64,000 nt of DNA from DATFVJ01 sp963712955. Lineage in GTDB: Bacteria; Actinomycetota; Actinomycetes; Streptosporangiales; Streptosporangiaceae. Within the stretch, counting starts at the first letter, position 1. Every line of letters begins with the position of its first letter. Of this stretch, positions 1 through 8,960 are shown one piece after another. Below the pieces are notes generated by a model that made no database searches, was not told the origin of the DNA, and saw only the letters and a list, made by a program, of their open reading frames with translations. A program made the translations under genes and the position numbers. The stretch spans positions 519,036 through 583,035 of the forward strand of contig CAVQKF010000004.1 of assembly GCA_963712955.1 (NCBI GenBank). The letters are read 5' to 3'.

Positions 1-276
1 AGCGCGGTCAACCTGCCGGCGCTCACCGTGACAGTCGCGGACATGGTCGCCGCGTTGGAGCGGGTGGCTGGACCTGAGGCAAGCGCGCTTATCGACTGGG
101 TTCCCGAACCGGCGGTGGCTGGGATCGTGACGAGCTGGCCTGCTCGATTCCGCGCCGACCGGGCGGCCCGGCTGGGCCTTACCCCGGACCCGGATTTCGA
201 ATCCGTCATCAAGATGCATCTCGCCGAGGCCCGGCAGACCGTTCGAGGGCAATCAGGTAGGGCAGGAGGCGGATAA
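1..276 (+). CDS. NAD-dependent epimerase/dehydrogenase, C-terminal part (D-erythronate dehydrogenase-like)
   Basis: The reading frame is open from base 1, so the gene begins upstream of the window and only about 90 codons are seen. The visible end (NLPALTVTVADMVAALERV, then SWPARFRADRAARLGL and a final D-F-E-S-V-I helix) resembles the C-terminal substrate-binding region of extended short-chain dehydrogenases of the DenD type, which oxidise a four-carbon sugar acid with NAD. The Rossmann domain and catalytic YxxxK are outside the window. The stop TAA overlaps the ATG of the next gene by one base (TAATG), which suggests translational coupling. The exact substrate is an inference from general likeness only. 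Confidence 0.6.
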   Translation, partial: SAVNLPALTVTVADMVAALERVAGPEASALIDWVPEPAVAGIVTSWPARFRADRAARLGLTPDPDFESVIKMHLAEARQTVRGQSGRAGGG

Positions 277-1859
277 TGGCGTCGCCAAGTTTACCCCCGC
301 GGCCGGCGGACTCCGAGGGAACGACGTGGGTCTTCAACACGCCGCCCGGCTGGCCAGCTCCCCCCGCGGGGTGGCAGCCGTTGGCTGGCTGGCATCCCGG
401 CCGTTCGTGGCCGCCCGCGCCGGAAGGCTGGGTGTTCTGGAGGCCGGAGCCCCACGGCGGGCAACGCGCGGTCAGCTTCACCACCCAGGCCACTGAGCTT
501 CACATCACCTTCGATGGCCGGCCCTATATTTTCCAGCCCGGACAGCCGGTCCGGATTGGGCGCGCGCCCGATAACGAGGTGGTGGTCGGCGATCCGACCG
601 TCTCCCGCCAGCACGCTCAGCTGAGTTGGGGACACGATGGGTGGGTCTTCGAGAACCTCGGCCAGGCTCCCACCTTCCTGCGCGGCCAGCCCATCGCGCA
701 GGTCGCGGTAAGCCAGGCGACAGACCTCACACTTGGGTTTCCACAGGGGCCAGTTCTGCGCATCGAACCGTTGCCGGCGCCGGGCCCGCACGCGACCCAA
801 GGGGCCGCGGACCCGCAGGCGACCCTCGGGGCCGCAGATCCGCAGGCCACCCCCATGGCCGAAGGCTTCGTCCGCCATGGCGACACCCGGCCAGGCATCA
901 GCCCGCCCGCCGCGCCGTCGAAGGACGAGTTGGCGACGGCATTGCAGATCCTGATCCCGGTCAAGAGCTGGCTCAAGGATCCTGGCTGGCGCCAGGGCCT
1001 GCGGCTCCTGGTCATCACGTATGCGCTGCTCCCGCCGGTGTTCATCGCGCTGTTCGCTTCGTCAGGCAACCTGGCCACCCCGGGCTGGGCGTACAGCCTC
1101 TATATCGCGCCGCTGTGGGCGATCGGCTTCTGGCTGTTGATCCGTCCCGGGCCTATCAGGGCGCTGGAGGTTCAGATCGGCATCGGGATCATCGTCTGGA
1201 CCTTGGTGTGGATAAGGGTCGTGACGGTCAACATTAATGACCTGGTGGTCAAGCCGAACCAGTCTCTTTCCTTTCTCGCCGCTCTCGGCGTTGGGTTCAA
1301 CGAAGAGATAACGAAGGCGCTACCGGTCCTGCTTGCGGGGCTTATTCTCCTGAGATTCCGGTCGGCAAAACTGGATGTCCGGATGTGGATGTTCCTCGGC
1401 ACTATATCCGGCCTCGCCTTCGGCGTGTCAGAGGCAGCGCTCTACACCTCTCGTGAGATCGTTATTATCAGCCAGGCGCAGGCCGCGAGCCAGGCGGTCT
1501 CTGCAGTTCTGTTGTTTGCTGAGCGTGTCTTCGTCGATGGCTTCCAGCATGCCGTCTGGGCCGGGATCTCGGCGTTCTTCATCGGGATGGCGGTAAACTA
1601 TCCGCGACGGCGCGTACAGCTCGTTCTCCTCGGCGTGTCGATCCCGGCCATCCTCCACGCGCTGAACGACTGGGCCCCGGGCGCCTTCAACTCGTATTGG
1701 GTGTGGATCATTATCCAGGCAGTTTCGCTGTTCCTGTTCCTCGGCTACACCATGTCCGCGACCTCGATCGAGCGCCAAGTCCGCGGGACGCCAATGTTCA
1801 GAGGGGATTCGATGCTCATGGAAGCGATCTCGGAGCCGAAGGAAGGGGAAACCTCGTGA
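276..1859 (+). CDS. FHA domain-PrsW family intramembrane protease fusion
   Basis: This 527-residue protein has a Pro/Trp-rich start, an FHA domain at about residues 85-160 (IGRAPDNEVVV, then SRQHAQL, the phosphothreonine-binding loop pattern) and a Pro/Ala/Gln linker with two AADPQAT repeats. Seven or more hydrophobic helices follow from about residue 245. The membrane part carries the PrsW/CAAX-protease signature: NEEITKALPVLL near residue 342 (EExxK), FGVSEAALY near 382, FQHAVW near 424 and LHALNDW near 461. PrsW proteases cleave membrane proteins such as anti-sigma factors. The FHA domain implies that phosphothreonine signalling steers the protease. Its start overlaps the upstream stop codon, so the two are probably co-translated. 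Substrate unknown. Confidence 0.8.
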   Translation: MASPSLPPRPADSEGTTWVFNTPPGWPAPPAGWQPLAGWHPGRSWPPAPEGWVFWRPEPHGGQRAVSFTTQATELHITFDGRPYIFQPGQPVRIGRAPDNEVVVGDPTVSRQHAQLSWGHDGWVFENLGQAPTFLRGQPIAQVAVSQATDLTLGFPQGPVLRIEPLPAPGPHATQGAADPQATLGAADPQATPMAEGFVRHGDTRPGISPPAAPSKDELATALQILIPVKSWLKDPGWRQGLRLLVITYALLPPVFIALFASSGNLATPGWAYSLYIAPLWAIGFWLLIRPGPIRALEVQIGIGIIVWTLVWIRVVTVNINDLVVKPNQSLSFLAALGVGFNEEITKALPVLLAGLILLRFRSAKLDVRMWMFLGTISGLAFGVSEAALYTSREIVIISQAQAASQAVSAVLLFAERVFVDGFQHAVWAGISAFFIGMAVNYPRRRVQLVLLGVSIPAILHALNDWAPGAFNSYWVWIIIQAVSLFLFLGYTMSATSIERQVRGTPMFRGDSMLMEAISEPKEGETS

Positions 1860-1938
1860 CCTTTGGGCGTTTGGACGCGATACCGCGGCTGGACAGGGGC
1901 CGGGCTCGAGGAGAGGCGCGGGCTGAAAGGAGCTCGGC

Positions 1939-2763
1939 TTGGCCAGGCAGGTGATCGATGTGTGGATGCAGCATCCGACCAGACGTTTCATGAGCTCGCC
2001 GATCTTTGACTCGCTTCGCCGGTGGTCGCACGGCGCCTTCCCGGCGGGTGATGTTCCGCTGGAATGGACGATCGCGGCGATGGACCGGGCGGGAGTGGAA
2101 GTAGGCCTGCTGTGTGCCTGGTGGGGGCCAACCGGGCCGCTCATCGAAAACGACGAGGTAGCGGCGCTCGTCGCTCGTTTCCCCGACCGGTTCGTAGGGG
2201 TGGCGTCCGTCGACCTGCATCATCCCAGGGAGGCGGTAGGCGAGCTGCGCCGGTGCGTCCGCGACCTCGGGTTCCGTGCCCTGCGCGTCGTTCCATGGCT
2301 GTGGAACCTGCCACCGGATGACCGGCGCTACTACCCGCTGTACTCGGAGTGCTGCGAGCTGGGCATCCCGTTCTGCCTCCAGGTCGGGCACACGGGGCCA
2401 CTGTGCCCTTCGGAGCCCGGCCGCCCCATTCCCCACCTCGATCACGTGGCACTGGAGTTCCCCGAGCTCGTTGTGGTCGCCGGGCACATCGGCTACCCGT
2501 GGACGACGGAGATGATCAGCCTTGCCACCAAGTACCCGGCCGTCTACATCGACACGTCCGCCTACAAGGCGTCACGGTATCCGCCGGAACTGGTCGATTA
2601 CATGAAGCACCATGGCAGGACGAAAGTGCTGTTTGGATCCAACCACCCGGCGTGGCCTGCCCCCGACTGCCTCGAGGGGCTCCCAGGCCTCGGACTTGAT
2701 GCCGACACAGAAGCCCTGTTCCTCCACGGCAACGCCGAACGCGTCTTCGCCCTCGGCCGGTGA
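1939..2763 (+). CDS. amidohydrolase (amidohydrolase-2 / TIM-barrel metal-dependent hydrolase)
   Basis: The 274-residue protein matches the amidohydrolase-2 fold: a D-x-W-M-Q-H-P start in place of the usual DxHxH, QVGHTGP and AGHIGYPW strands each with a metal-type histidine, and LFGSNHP near the C-terminus where the family usually has GSDxP. Loss of the first two histidine ligands and of the terminal Asp suggests altered metal binding. Relatives act as decarboxylases or C-C hydrolases on carboxylated aromatics or lactones. The gene lies 79 bp after the FHA-PrsW gene and converges with the monooxygenase on the other strand. The start ATGGCCAGG-type codon follows an AAAGGAG box ending about 6 bases upstream. 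Substrate not predictable. Confidence 0.75.
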   Translation: MARQVIDVWMQHPTRRFMSSPIFDSLRRWSHGAFPAGDVPLEWTIAAMDRAGVEVGLLCAWWGPTGPLIENDEVAALVARFPDRFVGVASVDLHHPREAVGELRRCVRDLGFRALRVVPWLWNLPPDDRRYYPLYSECCELGIPFCLQVGHTGPLCPSEPGRPIPHLDHVALEFPELVVVAGHIGYPWTTEMISLATKYPAVYIDTSAYKASRYPPELVDYMKHHGRTKVLFGSNHPAWPAPDCLEGLPGLGLDADTEALFLHGNAERVFALGR

Positions 2764-2856
2764 CACGTTGTGGCCGGTCCGCCGCGGCGGAACTCGGCCA
2801 CTGCCGTCCAGCCAAACCAGGGACGCGGCGAGCCAGGGAGGGCTGGCGCGGGTAGG

Positions 2857-4368
2857 TCAGCGGATCACGTGGTCGGCGCGCCGCGCCCGCCTGGTGCGCG
2901 CCCAGTACTCGAAACTGAACCCAGGCCACAGGGCGCGGTTGACGCCCTCGTCATCCAGGTACCAGCTCTTGCAGCCGCCCTCGCTCCAGACGGCGCGGCG
3001 CAGGCGGCGCTGGATCCCGTCGTTGAAGCGGCGCAGCGCCGATGCCCTGACCTCGATCGTGTCCGCCTTCTCCCGTGCCAGCAGCCGCAGGCAGCTCATC
3101 ACATGCTGGACCTGGCTTTCGATCATGAAGATGACCGAGTTGTGCCCGAGGCCGGTGTTCGGGCCGAGCAGCATGAAGAAGTTCGGGAACCTGTCGACGG
3201 TGATGCCATGATAGGCCTCCATGCCGTCGCGCCATGCATCCTGGAGCTTGACACCATCGCGCCCGGCCACGTTCATTTCGGCGACCGCCTCGACCGTCTT
3301 GAAGCCGGTGCCATAGATGATCACATCGACGTCGTATGCGGTGCCGTCCGCGCAGACCAGGCCGGTCTCGGTGATGTGGTCGATGTGGTCCGTCACGAGG
3401 TCGACGTTCGGCCTGGTCAGAGCCGGATAGTAGTCGGAGGACAGCAGGATCCGCTTACAGCCGATCGCGTAGTCAGGTGTCACCTTCGCACGAAGTGCAG
3501 GATCGCTGATCTGGCGCTCGATGTGGCGCTCGGCCAGTCGCTGCAGCGGCGCGAGCAGCTTGGGGTGCACCGCGAATCCAGCCGCGCCGGTCTCGCGCTC
3601 GCAGTAGATCCCGCCGCGGAACGCGCGCATCACCGGCGGCGCGGCGCGGAACGTGGCGCGGACCGCGAGCGGGATCTCGAAGTCCCACCTGCGAAAAAGC
3701 CACGACGGCGTCCGCTGGAACACGTAGACCTGCCCGGCCCGCTTGGCGATCTGCGGAATGAACTGAATCGCCGACGCGCCCGTCCCGATGGCCGCGACCC
3801 GCTTGCCCGAAAGGTCGCAGGAATGATCCCACTGCGCCGAGTGGAAGGCCGGGCCCGCGAACCGGTCGGCCCCCGGAATCTCGGGGATCGACGGCACGTG
3901 CAGCGCGCCGATGCCTGACACGACCGCGCGGGCCGTGTACACCTCACCCGCCGCCGTCGCAACGCGCCAGCGCCCGGCCGCGTCATCCCACTCCATGCCC
4001 TCGACCACACAGCCGTATCGGATGTGCGCGGCGACGCCGTACTTGTCCGCGCACCGCCGCATGTACGCCCAGATCTCCTCCTGCGGCGCGAACATCCTGG
4101 ACCAGTCCGGGTTGAGCTCGAAGGAGAACGAATACATGTGCGACGGCACGTCGCACGCGCAGCCGGGGTACTTGTTGTCCCGCCACGTCCCGCCGAGGTC
4201 GTCGTCCTTCTCGAGGATCACGAAGTTGTGGAAGCCCGCCTGCTTCAGCCGGATCGCCATGCACAGACCGGCGAATCCGGATCCGATGATGACGATCGCC
4301 GGATCGTTGATTGCAGAGCTCACGCTCGTGCCTCCAATCCCGGGCGACGACGACGTCGGCCCGCCCAC
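2857..4368 (-). CDS. flavin-containing monooxygenase (Baeyer-Villiger type)
   Basis: The protein has an FAD-binding GSGFAGL Rossmann motif close to the start, the Baeyer-Villiger fingerprint FxGxxxHxxxW (FAGPAFHSAQW), a second NADPH-binding GTGASAIQ motif, the FQRTPSW segment, and a C-terminal GPNTGLGH region. Enzymes with this pattern insert oxygen next to a ketone using NADPH and O2. Length (503 aa) is normal. An alternative GTG start 45 bases downstream (4323) would remove a low-complexity leader and place the GxGxxG motif nearer the N-terminus. Immediately upstream on the same strand is the stub of a short-chain dehydrogenase, a common partner of these enzymes, so the pair may once have been an operon. 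Confidence 0.85.
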   Translation of the reverse strand: MGGPTSSSPGIGGTSVSSAINDPAIVIIGSGFAGLCMAIRLKQAGFHNFVILEKDDDLGGTWRDNKYPGCACDVPSHMYSFSFELNPDWSRMFAPQEEIWAYMRRCADKYGVAAHIRYGCVVEGMEWDDAAGRWRVATAAGEVYTARAVVSGIGALHVPSIPEIPGADRFAGPAFHSAQWDHSCDLSGKRVAAIGTGASAIQFIPQIAKRAGQVYVFQRTPSWLFRRWDFEIPLAVRATFRAAPPVMRAFRGGIYCERETGAAGFAVHPKLLAPLQRLAERHIERQISDPALRAKVTPDYAIGCKRILLSSDYYPALTRPNVDLVTDHIDHITETGLVCADGTAYDVDVIIYGTGFKTVEAVAEMNVAGRDGVKLQDAWRDGMEAYHGITVDRFPNFFMLLGPNTGLGHNSVIFMIESQVQHVMSCLRLLAREKADTIEVRASALRRFNDGIQRRLRRAVWSEGGCKSWYLDDEGVNRALWPGFSFEYWARTRRARRADHVIR

Positions 4369-4407
4369 ATGTGTCGCGCACCCCCGGCGGCGACGCCGGC
4401 GAACTCA

Positions 4408-4500
4408 TCACAGCCGCCTGGCGACGAGCGCACCGAGTCCCCGCGCTGCGCCGGTGACCAGGACAACCTGGCCCGCAAGCTCCTGGCTCGTCCCATGCCG
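4408..4500 (-). pseudogene. short-chain dehydrogenase N-terminal stub
   Basis: About 29 codons read ELAGQVVLVTGAARGLGALV, the nucleotide-binding TGxxxGxG start of a short-chain dehydrogenase/reductase, and then run straight into TGA. The other roughly 220 residues are absent. The stub sits 40 bp upstream of the monooxygenase on the same strand, so it looks like an internally deleted partner gene. The segment is short, but the TGAARGLG motif is characteristic. Confidence 0.55.
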
Positions 4501-4637
4501 TCGCGCGTCCTTACACTTTGGCCAAACCACGCCAGTAATTACTGGTACTGTCGGAGCATAGCCAGGATGACCCTCGAACATAAGGGCTTGCTTACACGAC
4601 TCCGGCGGCTTGCCATGAGCAGCCGGATGAACTGCAG

Positions 4638-4850
4638 GTGGCGCGGGCGCGCCTGTCCATGGTCCGGGCGAAATCGGCGCCGGATGAGTTCGGGGGTGCC
4701 GACCAGGAGGATCTCGAACAGGAGGTCGTGGACGAGGTCGTGGACGCCGCCACGATAGCCCGCACGGCAGCCGAGCTGCGCGCCGAGCTATCCGTTCTGG
4801 ATGATCTGGTTGAGCAATCTCGCAAGGCTGTTCGCCGGGCGCCGACGCAC
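4638..4850 (+). pseudogene. possible helicase-gene remnant
   Basis: An open frame encodes a charged helical stretch (DEFGGADQEDLEQEVVDE, then ARTAAELRAELSVLDDLVE) that resembles the linker after the helicase core in large SNF2-like helicases. No helicase motif is present, and the similarity is lost after about residue 70. The frame continues as low-complexity sequence to 5135. I treat it as a probable remnant in an otherwise gene-poor 620-bp gap (4501-5124). It could be chance. Confidence 0.25.
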
Positions 4851-5124
4851 GTGGGCCGGCCGGTGGGACGTGCTGCAGGCGAGAGAACGCCATGTATTTC
4901 TGGGTGCCGGCACATTCTCCAGCTATCTGAAGGGATGTCGTACCTGCCCCAGCCAGGGTCGAACCCAGGGGCGACCCCTGGCGACAGGGCTTCGGCGGGC
5001 CGCGACGATGTCAAAGTGACACCGACGTCGCATTCCCGGCGACGATGTTGCGCAGATTTGCCAGTGAGCGGGGGAGCAGGCCGGGCACGACAGCCCCTGT
5101 GTCTGACCGGAAGGGTATCGTGGC

Positions 5125-6315
5125 ATGATTATTAGCCCACCAGCCGCCGTGCAGATGCTACTCAGGTTACAGCAGCATCATCAGCCTCGTGCTCCATCTG
5201 CTCTGGGGGCTTTGAGCGGTATCCTCACCCGCGTCCGCTACCTGACCACCGATCGGTGCACAACGATCGTCGCCACCGGGCTGTCAACGGCACTGGGGCT
5301 GGTCGGCCTGAAGGACCATGCCGCCGAGCAAGCTGGCACGGCAATTGCCGATCCACGCCCGCGCGACGCTGATGTGCGGGCGGGCGTCGGCGCATGCTCA
5401 CGGTGGATCGACCTCGACGGCCCTGTCCACTACCTCGACTTCGGCGGCCCGGCCACCGGGCCGACGGTCGTGTGCGTGCACGGGCTGGTCGGCTCGGCGG
5501 TGAACTGGTCTGCGATCGCGCCGTTGCTGACCGGCCGCTGCCGCGTGCTCGCCCCAGATCTGGCCGGACATGGCTTGACACGGTCCCTGGGAAGGGGCAC
5601 GGACGTGGTTGCGCTCCGGGCTCTGCTGCACCGTTTCACCGAAGCCGTGTCCGCAGGCCCGGTGATTCTCATGGGCAACTCGATGGGCGGAATGATCTCG
5701 CTGCTGGAGGCGAGCGCCGCTCCCGGCGCGGTGGCGGGCTTGGTGCTGGTCGACCCGGTACTGCCGTTGGTGCTGGCGCGGCCGGACCGGTTCGTCACCC
5801 CGATGCTCGCCGCCTACGCCACGCCAGGCCTTGGCCCGGTGCTGATGGGCCGCCGCCGCCGCACGTCGCCGGAGGCGCTGGTTGCCAGCGTGCTGTCGCT
5901 GTGCTGCGTGGATGCCGCACGTGTGCCCCCCGACGTGCTGGCCCAGCATGTCACGGTGGCCCGCGAGGTTCTCAGGTCCGCAGACGCCGAGCGGGAGGTG
6001 GCTGCTTCTGCCCGTTCTCTCATCGCCACCGCCGGCTACTTGCGCGGCTTGGCGTACAGGCGCGGTATCGGCTCGATTACCTGCCCGGTGTTGCTGCTGC
6101 ATGGCGCGCGCGACCGGCTGGTGCCCGTCGCGGTTGCACGGGCGGCGGCGCGCGCCAACCCCGGCTGGACGCTGGTCGTAATGCCCGACGTCGGCCATGT
6201 ACCTCAGCTGGAAGCTCCGCGCGACACCGCCCGCGCCATCACCGGCTGGCTCGGCTCAGCCGGCCAGCGCGCAGCTGAGGCGGCCGCTCCAGCGCCCTCG
6301 GCCCGGCCTGCGTGA
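5125..6315 (+). CDS. alpha/beta hydrolase
   Basis: The protein shows a complete alpha/beta-hydrolase core: VCVHGLVGSAVNW (oxyanion HG), GNSMGGM (nucleophile Ser), GARDRLVP (acid) and DVGHVPQLEAP (catalytic His). Length is 396 aa if it starts at 5125. The conserved part begins only around residue 90 (WIDLDGPVHYLDFGGP), so the true start may be internal and the N-terminal 80-90 residues are doubtful. The C-terminus is Ala/Pro-rich. The protein has no signal peptide at either start, so it is probably a cytoplasmic esterase or lipase-like enzyme. Neighbours give no substrate hint. Confidence 0.8.
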   Translation: MIISPPAAVQMLLRLQQHHQPRAPSALGALSGILTRVRYLTTDRCTTIVATGLSTALGLVGLKDHAAEQAGTAIADPRPRDADVRAGVGACSRWIDLDGPVHYLDFGGPATGPTVVCVHGLVGSAVNWSAIAPLLTGRCRVLAPDLAGHGLTRSLGRGTDVVALRALLHRFTEAVSAGPVILMGNSMGGMISLLEASAAPGAVAGLVLVDPVLPLVLARPDRFVTPMLAAYATPGLGPVLMGRRRRTSPEALVASVLSLCCVDAARVPPDVLAQHVTVAREVLRSADAEREVAASARSLIATAGYLRGLAYRRGIGSITCPVLLLHGARDRLVPVAVARAAARANPGWTLVVMPDVGHVPQLEAPRDTARAITGWLGSAGQRAAEAAAPAPSARPA

Positions 6316-6831
6316 GGCGCCCGACACCTAGCCGTGCTTGGTTGCCCGTGCTTGGTTGCTAAGCCCCCTTGCGATTCCATGATCGCAAATAGTTTGTCGA
6401 TGCTGGCCGTTTATGCTGCGGCGGGGGCGACGTGAATGCCCAGGTGCTGGAAGAGAGCCTGCATGCCGATGCGGAGATTTTCATCACCGGCCCGGCGCCT
6501 GCAGGTCAGCAACACAACTTCCCCCCGAAAACGTCACGGAAAACGGACATTCCGCCCGCAGGGGCGACGTTTTCGGGGGGAAGACGCAGGAACCTGCCCG
6601 CACGCCACCAGTTCACGGTCAGCGCCAAGCACACCCCGATCACCGGCCGGAATTTCCGGTCAACGATCCAGCGAGGCGCCTCGAGTTCGTTCCGGCCGCC
6701 GCAGATCTTGGTTGGTCGCTCAGCACCGCCGCGACATGACGCTGCCGCCGGCGGTGATTGTCCGGGGACGGGGCAGTCCGCTAGGTCGGTAGTCCGGTGA
6801 GGCGCCCGGCGTCACGTCAGCGACCCCCGAC
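6316..6831. other. gene-poor region with a strong inverted repeat
   Basis: No convincing gene. On the minus strand a short frame (about 6418-6540) reads VVLLTCRRRAGDENLRIGM and ends LGIHVAPAAA-stop. It is preceded by a stop inside the hairpin arm at 6566-6583 and could be the tail of a lost gene, perhaps a transposase; I do not recognise it. The hairpin is listed separately. Confidence 0.4.
6518..6583. repeat. 18-bp perfect inverted repeat with nested hairpin
   Basis: cttccccccgaaaacgtc (6518-6535) is mirrored exactly as gacgttttcggggggaag (6566-6583), with 30 bases between. The spacer holds a second short stem, cggaa/ttccg (6537-6541 and 6550-6554). There is no U-run on either side, so it is not a classical terminator. 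It may be a mobile-element end or a folded RNA. Confidence 0.7.
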
Positions 6832-7451
6832 TTGTGTGATTTTCACGCTCGCGCGACCGAGTTGTTCCTCGCCAGCGGGTACCTGGCCACCATGCTCGAG
6901 GCTGTAGCCAAACGCGCCCAGGTCGGCGCGCGCACGGTCTACGTGCGCTTCGGCACGAAGGCTGCCCTGTTCATGCGGGTCGTCGACGTGGCCATCGTCG
7001 GCGACACCGAACCGGTCGGCGACACCGAACCAGTCGGCGTGCTCGGCCGCGACTGGATGCAGACCGCGCTCACCGCACCCACCGCCGCCGAGCGGATCAC
7101 AGCCGCCGCAGCAGGCGGCCGCCAGATTATGCAGCGCACCGGCCCGCTGTTCGCCGTGGCCCAGCAGGCCGCCGCCGTCGAGCGAGCCATTGCCGGGTTC
7201 TGGCAGCAGGGCCGCGAGCAACCCGCCACGCCCACGGCGTCTTCTGGACCCGCATGGCCAATGACGGCCTGCTCGACCCGGTCCCTGAACTGGCTCATCG
7301 AACCACCAGCATCCTCGCGGCAGCCGAGACCTACCTGCTCATCACCCGCATGACCGGCTGGGACCTCGATGCCTACCAGAACTGGCTCACGAGCACGTGG
7401 ACCCGGCTATCGGCCGCTCCCGGCCACGACATCCCGCCGTCGAGGAAGTGA
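6832..7451 (+). pseudogene. TetR-family transcriptional regulator, frameshifted
   Basis: The first frame carries a TetR-type HTH half: ATELFLASGY, VAKRAQVGARTVYVRFGTKAALF. After about base 7215 the similarity moves to another frame, which reads RHAHGVFWTRMANDGLLD and then LLITRMTGWDLDAYQNWL to the stop at 7451. One indel near 7213-7221 would join them. The N-terminus before the HTH is also missing a proper start (only TTG at 6832). A short tandem duplication, GDTEPV twice at about 7007-7030, sits after the HTH. Target unknown. It is most likely a decayed regulator. Confidence 0.65.
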
Positions 7452-7568
7452 ACGCGCCGGACATCACGACCGCGCGCCGTCCGGCCGACGAGGTCACCGA
7501 GCCATGGTGCTCACGGACTCCGCCATTCGTGATCTGTCCGCAGCACGCGGACCAAATGTCAGCCGATT

Positions 7569-8960
7569 TCAGCCTGGCAGACTCTCGACGATGCCGGCAG
7601 CGATGGCGCTGAGAAGCTGAGCGTGGTCTCGCTCGTTCTGATGGGCGTACAGGCGGGCGAACCGACCGATCGCGGCGGCGAACTTGGGGCCCTCCCCGAT
7701 GTAGCCATCGATGGCCACCGGGTCGCCGGTGCGGGCGTGGGCCCGGGCCAGTGTCTCGCCGCATGCGGTAGCGAACTCGACGAGGCGAGGGGCGATCAGT
7801 TCAGTGGTCGGGATGATCTTCATGTCGCGGAACTGCCGCACGTAATAGTCCTTGCGGTGAAGCGAGCCCCAACCGACGAAGATGTCGGTGGCGCTCTGGA
7901 CCAGCCGTTTGCCGTTGATCACCCGCGCGCCGTGGTTGTCGTGGCGGCTGGGCTGGGTGTGGGCCTCATATACCGACGGCCCGGCCTGCTTGACCTGAAG
8001 GAACAACGGGTCTGCACCGGTGCGGCCCTCCAGGAGCACCAGATAGACAGCCATCCCAACGCTGCCCACTCCCACGACCTGGCGGACCACATCGACCTCA
8101 GTGAACCGATCGAACAGGCTCCGTCGATCCTCTTGGAGGGTCAGTCGGTATTCGGCTAGGAGGTGGTCGATGAGGTCGGCCTGTTCGTCGTCACTGATCG
8201 TGACGCGGACCGGAGGCTCCTCGGTAATCCGAGGGCGTCCGTGCGCCATCGTCGTGAGCTTGGCGAATGCTCCACGGCTCGTGCGGCGCCTCCGCTTCTT
8301 CTCAATGTGGATCGAAACCCGCCCGCGGTCGGGCAGCTCGAAGTAGTCGATCAGGCTGTCGACATGCATGCCGTCGTACCAGATGTCGAGCTCAGGCATC
8401 ATCGTGTACCGGCGCATGCGCTTGCGATAGGCCTCTACGCCGGCGGTGACCGCGGCGGCGGCCCTCGCCGGCTTGATCCGGTTCTCCCGCGCTGCTACCA
8501 CGAGACTGGCGGCAAAGCGCTTGATGTCCCATTCGAATGGGCCGGGGTGGGTTTCGTCGAAGTCGCGTAGGTCGAACGACAAGTTCCGCTCGGGTGTGGC
8601 CCACAGGCCGAAATTCAGTATGTGGGCGTCACCGCAGAGCTGCACCACCAGGCCGCTGTCGGGCTGGGAGGCGAGGTCGCCAGCCATGACCGCTGCGGCA
8701 CCTCGGTAGTAGTTCCAAGGGGAGGCCGCCATGCGCTGATGCCGAATGGGAACGAGCTCGGGGACCCGGATCTGGTTCTGGGCCAGGATCGTCTTCAGCG
8801 CGTCGTGCCCGCGGTTCTCCTCCTCCCAGCACCCCAGCGTGCCCCGACGGGCCCGTTTCCTAGCGGCCTTCCCAGATGCTCGTCTCTCGTCACTCGTTGC
8901 CGACAGATCATGCAGCGCAGCAGGCGAGGGCGATGGTCTCGGTGAGCTGGATTCCGTCAT
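7569..8960 (-). CDS. DUF2252 domain-containing protein
   Basis: The 463-residue protein matches the DUF2252 family through LVPIRHQRMAASPWNYYRG, QLCGDAHILNFGLW and FDLRDFDETHPGPFEWDIKR. The GDAHxxN and later D residues resemble the kinase/phosphotransferase-like fold to which DUF2252 is related, so a phosphotransfer role is possible, but none has been demonstrated to my knowledge. The C-terminal half (FLQVKQAGPSVYEAH, GWGSLHRKDYYVRQFRDMK) is intact and the length is usual. It is transcribed towards the decayed TetR gene. No operon partner is visible. Confidence 0.8.
   Translation of the reverse strand: MTESSSPRPSPSPAALHDLSATSDERRASGKAARKRARRGTLGCWEEENRGHDALKTILAQNQIRVPELVPIRHQRMAASPWNYYRGAAAVMAGDLASQPDSGLVVQLCGDAHILNFGLWATPERNLSFDLRDFDETHPGPFEWDIKRFAASLVVAARENRIKPARAAAAVTAGVEAYRKRMRRYTMMPELDIWYDGMHVDSLIDYFELPDRGRVSIHIEKKRRRRTSRGAFAKLTTMAHGRPRITEEPPVRVTISDDEQADLIDHLLAEYRLTLQEDRRSLFDRFTEVDVVRQVVGVGSVGMAVYLVLLEGRTGADPLFLQVKQAGPSVYEAHTQPSRHDNHGARVINGKRLVQSATDIFVGWGSLHRKDYYVRQFRDMKIIPTTELIAPRLVEFATACGETLARAHARTGDPVAIDGYIGEGPKFAAAIGRFARLYAHQNERDHAQLLSAIAAGIVESLPG

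Noticed and set aside
2770..3918. 382-codon plus-strand ORF opposite the monooxygenase
   Set aside because: Antisense shadow; the minus strand has the complete FAD/NADPH and Baeyer-Villiger motifs.
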